Positions 44,500 through 45,624 of a stretch of DNA of 45,624 nucleotides are shown here, piece by piece. The translations under genes were made by a program, and so were the position numbers. Origin of the DNA: a virus; IMG/VR virus record IMGVR_UViG_3300035698_005085, positions 1-45,624 of that record; one strand, 5' to 3'. The notes under the pieces were generated by a model, which saw only the letters and a program-made list of their open reading frames with translations, did not search any database and was not told where the DNA came from. Position 1 is the stretch's first letter. Each line of letters opens with the position of its first letter.

Positions 44500-45580
44500 G
44501 AAGAAGTTCTTACGTAAGCCTGTAAAGAGACCTACAGATGAAGAAGTAAAGAAAATCATTTCTAAAGTCTTACATGGTCATTCATCTATTAATGATGTTA
44601 ACGATGGTGACGTGTTATATGAGGCTGATTGGGATAGTATTCAAACAGAGATTAATTACCCTATAATGATTGCCGGTAGAATACCTGATAGTGATTTTCA
44701 CTTCCAAGACGACGTCACAATTAGTTCTGCTGCCACATTAATGGCAGGTAAAGTTTATAGATTTTGTTCTCTTACAGTTACAGATACACTTACATTTTCT
44801 ACTGGAGATGGTACTCCCACTATTCTAATAATAGATGGCAATTGTACAGTCTCAGGCTCAGGAGTTATAGATTGTGATGGAGAAGGATATGACACTGGTG
44901 GCGCTGCAAATGGTGCTAATGGTACAACAGGTTTAGATAGTACAACAGTGTGGGATTTTATAACTAGTGGAGCAGGAAAAGGTGGTGCTGGTTCTAGTTA
45001 CCAATCAGGATTGTCAGATTATGGTGGAGCAGGAGGAGGAGGTGCTCAAGGAGCATCAGCAGTAGCTGCTGTAGCAGGGACAGCAGGGAGTGCTGGAGCT
45101 ACAGGAGATGGAGGTACTGGAGGAATAGCAGGAACGTATGTAGCCTTTTCAAGTGTACCAACTAGTGTTACAACTATGTTTAATGAAGCTGCTGGAGCCT
45201 CAGGGGGAGGAGGAGCAGCAGGAGACGGAGCCGATGGTGGTAATGGTGGTGGAGGAGGCTCAGGTGGAGGTTGTTTAATACTCATAGTTAGAGGAAATTT
45301 CAATGGAGATTCTGCCAATGGAACTATAACTTGTGATGGTGCTGGAGGTAGCGTAGGAACAAACGCAACTAACTCTGATGGAGGAGGAGGAGGAGGTGGC
45401 GGTGGTGCTGGAGGTACTATAGTAATTGCTTATGGTGGAACTTATAGTGCACCAACTTATTCAGTAACAGGAGGAGCTGGTGGGGCAGGGGGAACAGGAG
45501 GAGGAGGCTCAGGAGGAGCTGGTGGAGCAGGAGGAGCAGGTAGTGCAGGAAAAGATTACCATTTCACAATAGATATTTAA
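44492..45580 (+). CDS. Glycine-rich adhesin / receptor-binding tail protein
   Basis: 362 residues from ATG 44492. The N-terminal ~120 residues (attachment domain) give way to a Gly-rich region (about 130-355) with G-G-G-G-S-G-G-G, G-D-G-G-T-G-G-I-A-G-T and repeats of G-G-A-G-G. Poly-Gly-rich tails of this kind pack as polyglycine-II sandwiches in T4-like gp38 adhesins and determine host range. Ends D-Y-H-F-T-I-D-I. Confidence 0.7.
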   Translation: MSEKKFLRKPVKRPTDEEVKKIISKVLHGHSSINDVNDGDVLYEADWDSIQTEINYPIMIAGRIPDSDFHFQDDVTISSAATLMAGKVYRFCSLTVTDTLTFSTGDGTPTILIIDGNCTVSGSGVIDCDGEGYDTGGAANGANGTTGLDSTTVWDFITSGAGKGGAGSSYQSGLSDYGGAGGGGAQGASAVAAVAGTAGSAGATGDGGTGGIAGTYVAFSSVPTSVTTMFNEAAGASGGGGAAGDGADGGNGGGGGSGGGCLILIVRGNFNGDSANGTITCDGAGGSVGTNATNSDGGGGGGGGGAGGTIVIAYGGTYSAPTYSVTGGAGGAGGTGGGGSGGAGGAGGAGSAGKDYHFTIDI

Positions 45581-45594
45581 AGTAGGTGATTAAA

Positions 45595-45624
45595 ATGATA
45601 AAATGGCCATGGCCAACATTATTC
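45595..45624 (+). CDS. Start of next gene, cut by window edge
   Basis: SD AGGTGA (45584-45589) precedes ATG 45595 (M-I-K-W-P-W-P-T-L-F) and a second ATG 45603 in another frame. If the window is circular, ATG 45603 reads M-A-M-A-N-I-I-P-L-L-K-K-Y and runs in frame into the peptidase at position 3, whereas ATG 45595 stops after 12 codons. Confidence 0.4.
   Translation, partial: MIKWPWPTLF

Noticed and set aside
45046-45318. Pro-rich minus-strand ORF
   Set aside because: Antisense shadow of the Gly-rich adhesin (GGA/GGT read as TCC/ACC).
1-45624. Integrase, attachment site or transposon
   Set aside because: No tyrosine or serine recombinase motif, transposase or terminal inverted repeats with target duplication were seen; a lytic or episomal lifestyle is more likely.

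Overview
The window looks like most or all of the genome of a tailed archaeal virus (HK97-type head). The tailed-virus assignment rests on a complete late module: TerL, portal, prohead protease/scaffold, HK97-like major capsid protein, gp10-like connector, tail tube protein, tape measure and baseplate/fibre genes. The archaeal assignment rests on three things: a stand-alone primase large subunit (PriL) Fe-S domain; BRE/TATA promoters (consensus close to GCATTTATAAAT or ACAAAAGTATATAAAT) upstream of operons, with no bacterial -35/-10 pairs seen; and T-tract terminators. The DNA is AT-rich and arginine is mostly AGA. Most genes have a clear Shine-Dalgarno sequence (GGAGG, GAGGTGA), which I used to choose starts. 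The host cannot be named from the sequence.

Layout. 1-1033 (+) is the tail end of the late region: an S26B-type (signal-peptidase-fold) serine peptidase, a coiled-coil/TM protein and a holin-like protein, i.e. a likely lysis cassette. 1030-20177 (-) is a long leftward early/middle region in several operons. It holds a PD-(D/E)XK nuclease, PriL, an AAA+ helicase-like ATPase, and a 7-deazaguanine DNA-modification set (DpdA-like transglycosylase, FolE, QueD, QueE, with an Nmad1/DUF1599 protein, a phosphoribosyltransferase and a methyltransferase). It also holds a dCTP deaminase/dUTPase-family protein, a secreted collagen-like protein and a dense crowd of very small proteins, many of them one-domain zinc ribbons. 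Many of these are under 60 residues and easily missed; they are annotated here from the sequence.

20178-20973 is a divergent intergenic region of about 0.8 kb with iteron-like GAGCCATA repeats, a GC-rich hairpin, a 40-bp direct repeat and a series of stem-loops between divergent TATA boxes. It is the best candidate for the replication origin and early/late switch. 20974-45624 (+) is the late operon: packaging, head, capsid, fibre-like and surface proteins with lipoprotein or Sec signals, connectors, tail tube, then a glycosyltransferase/methyltransferase pair inserted before the tail chaperone (probably expressed by frameshifting), tape measure, baseplate and a glycine-rich adhesin.

The last bases of the window (SD, then ATG codons) join in frame to the open start of the first gene if the two ends are adjoining. 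This suggests a circular or circularly permuted complete genome of about 45.6 kb. No integrase, DNA polymerase, tRNA or CRISPR array was found. The deazaguanine set lacks a visible QueC, so either the host supplies it or the modification stops at 7-carboxy-7-deazaguanine.
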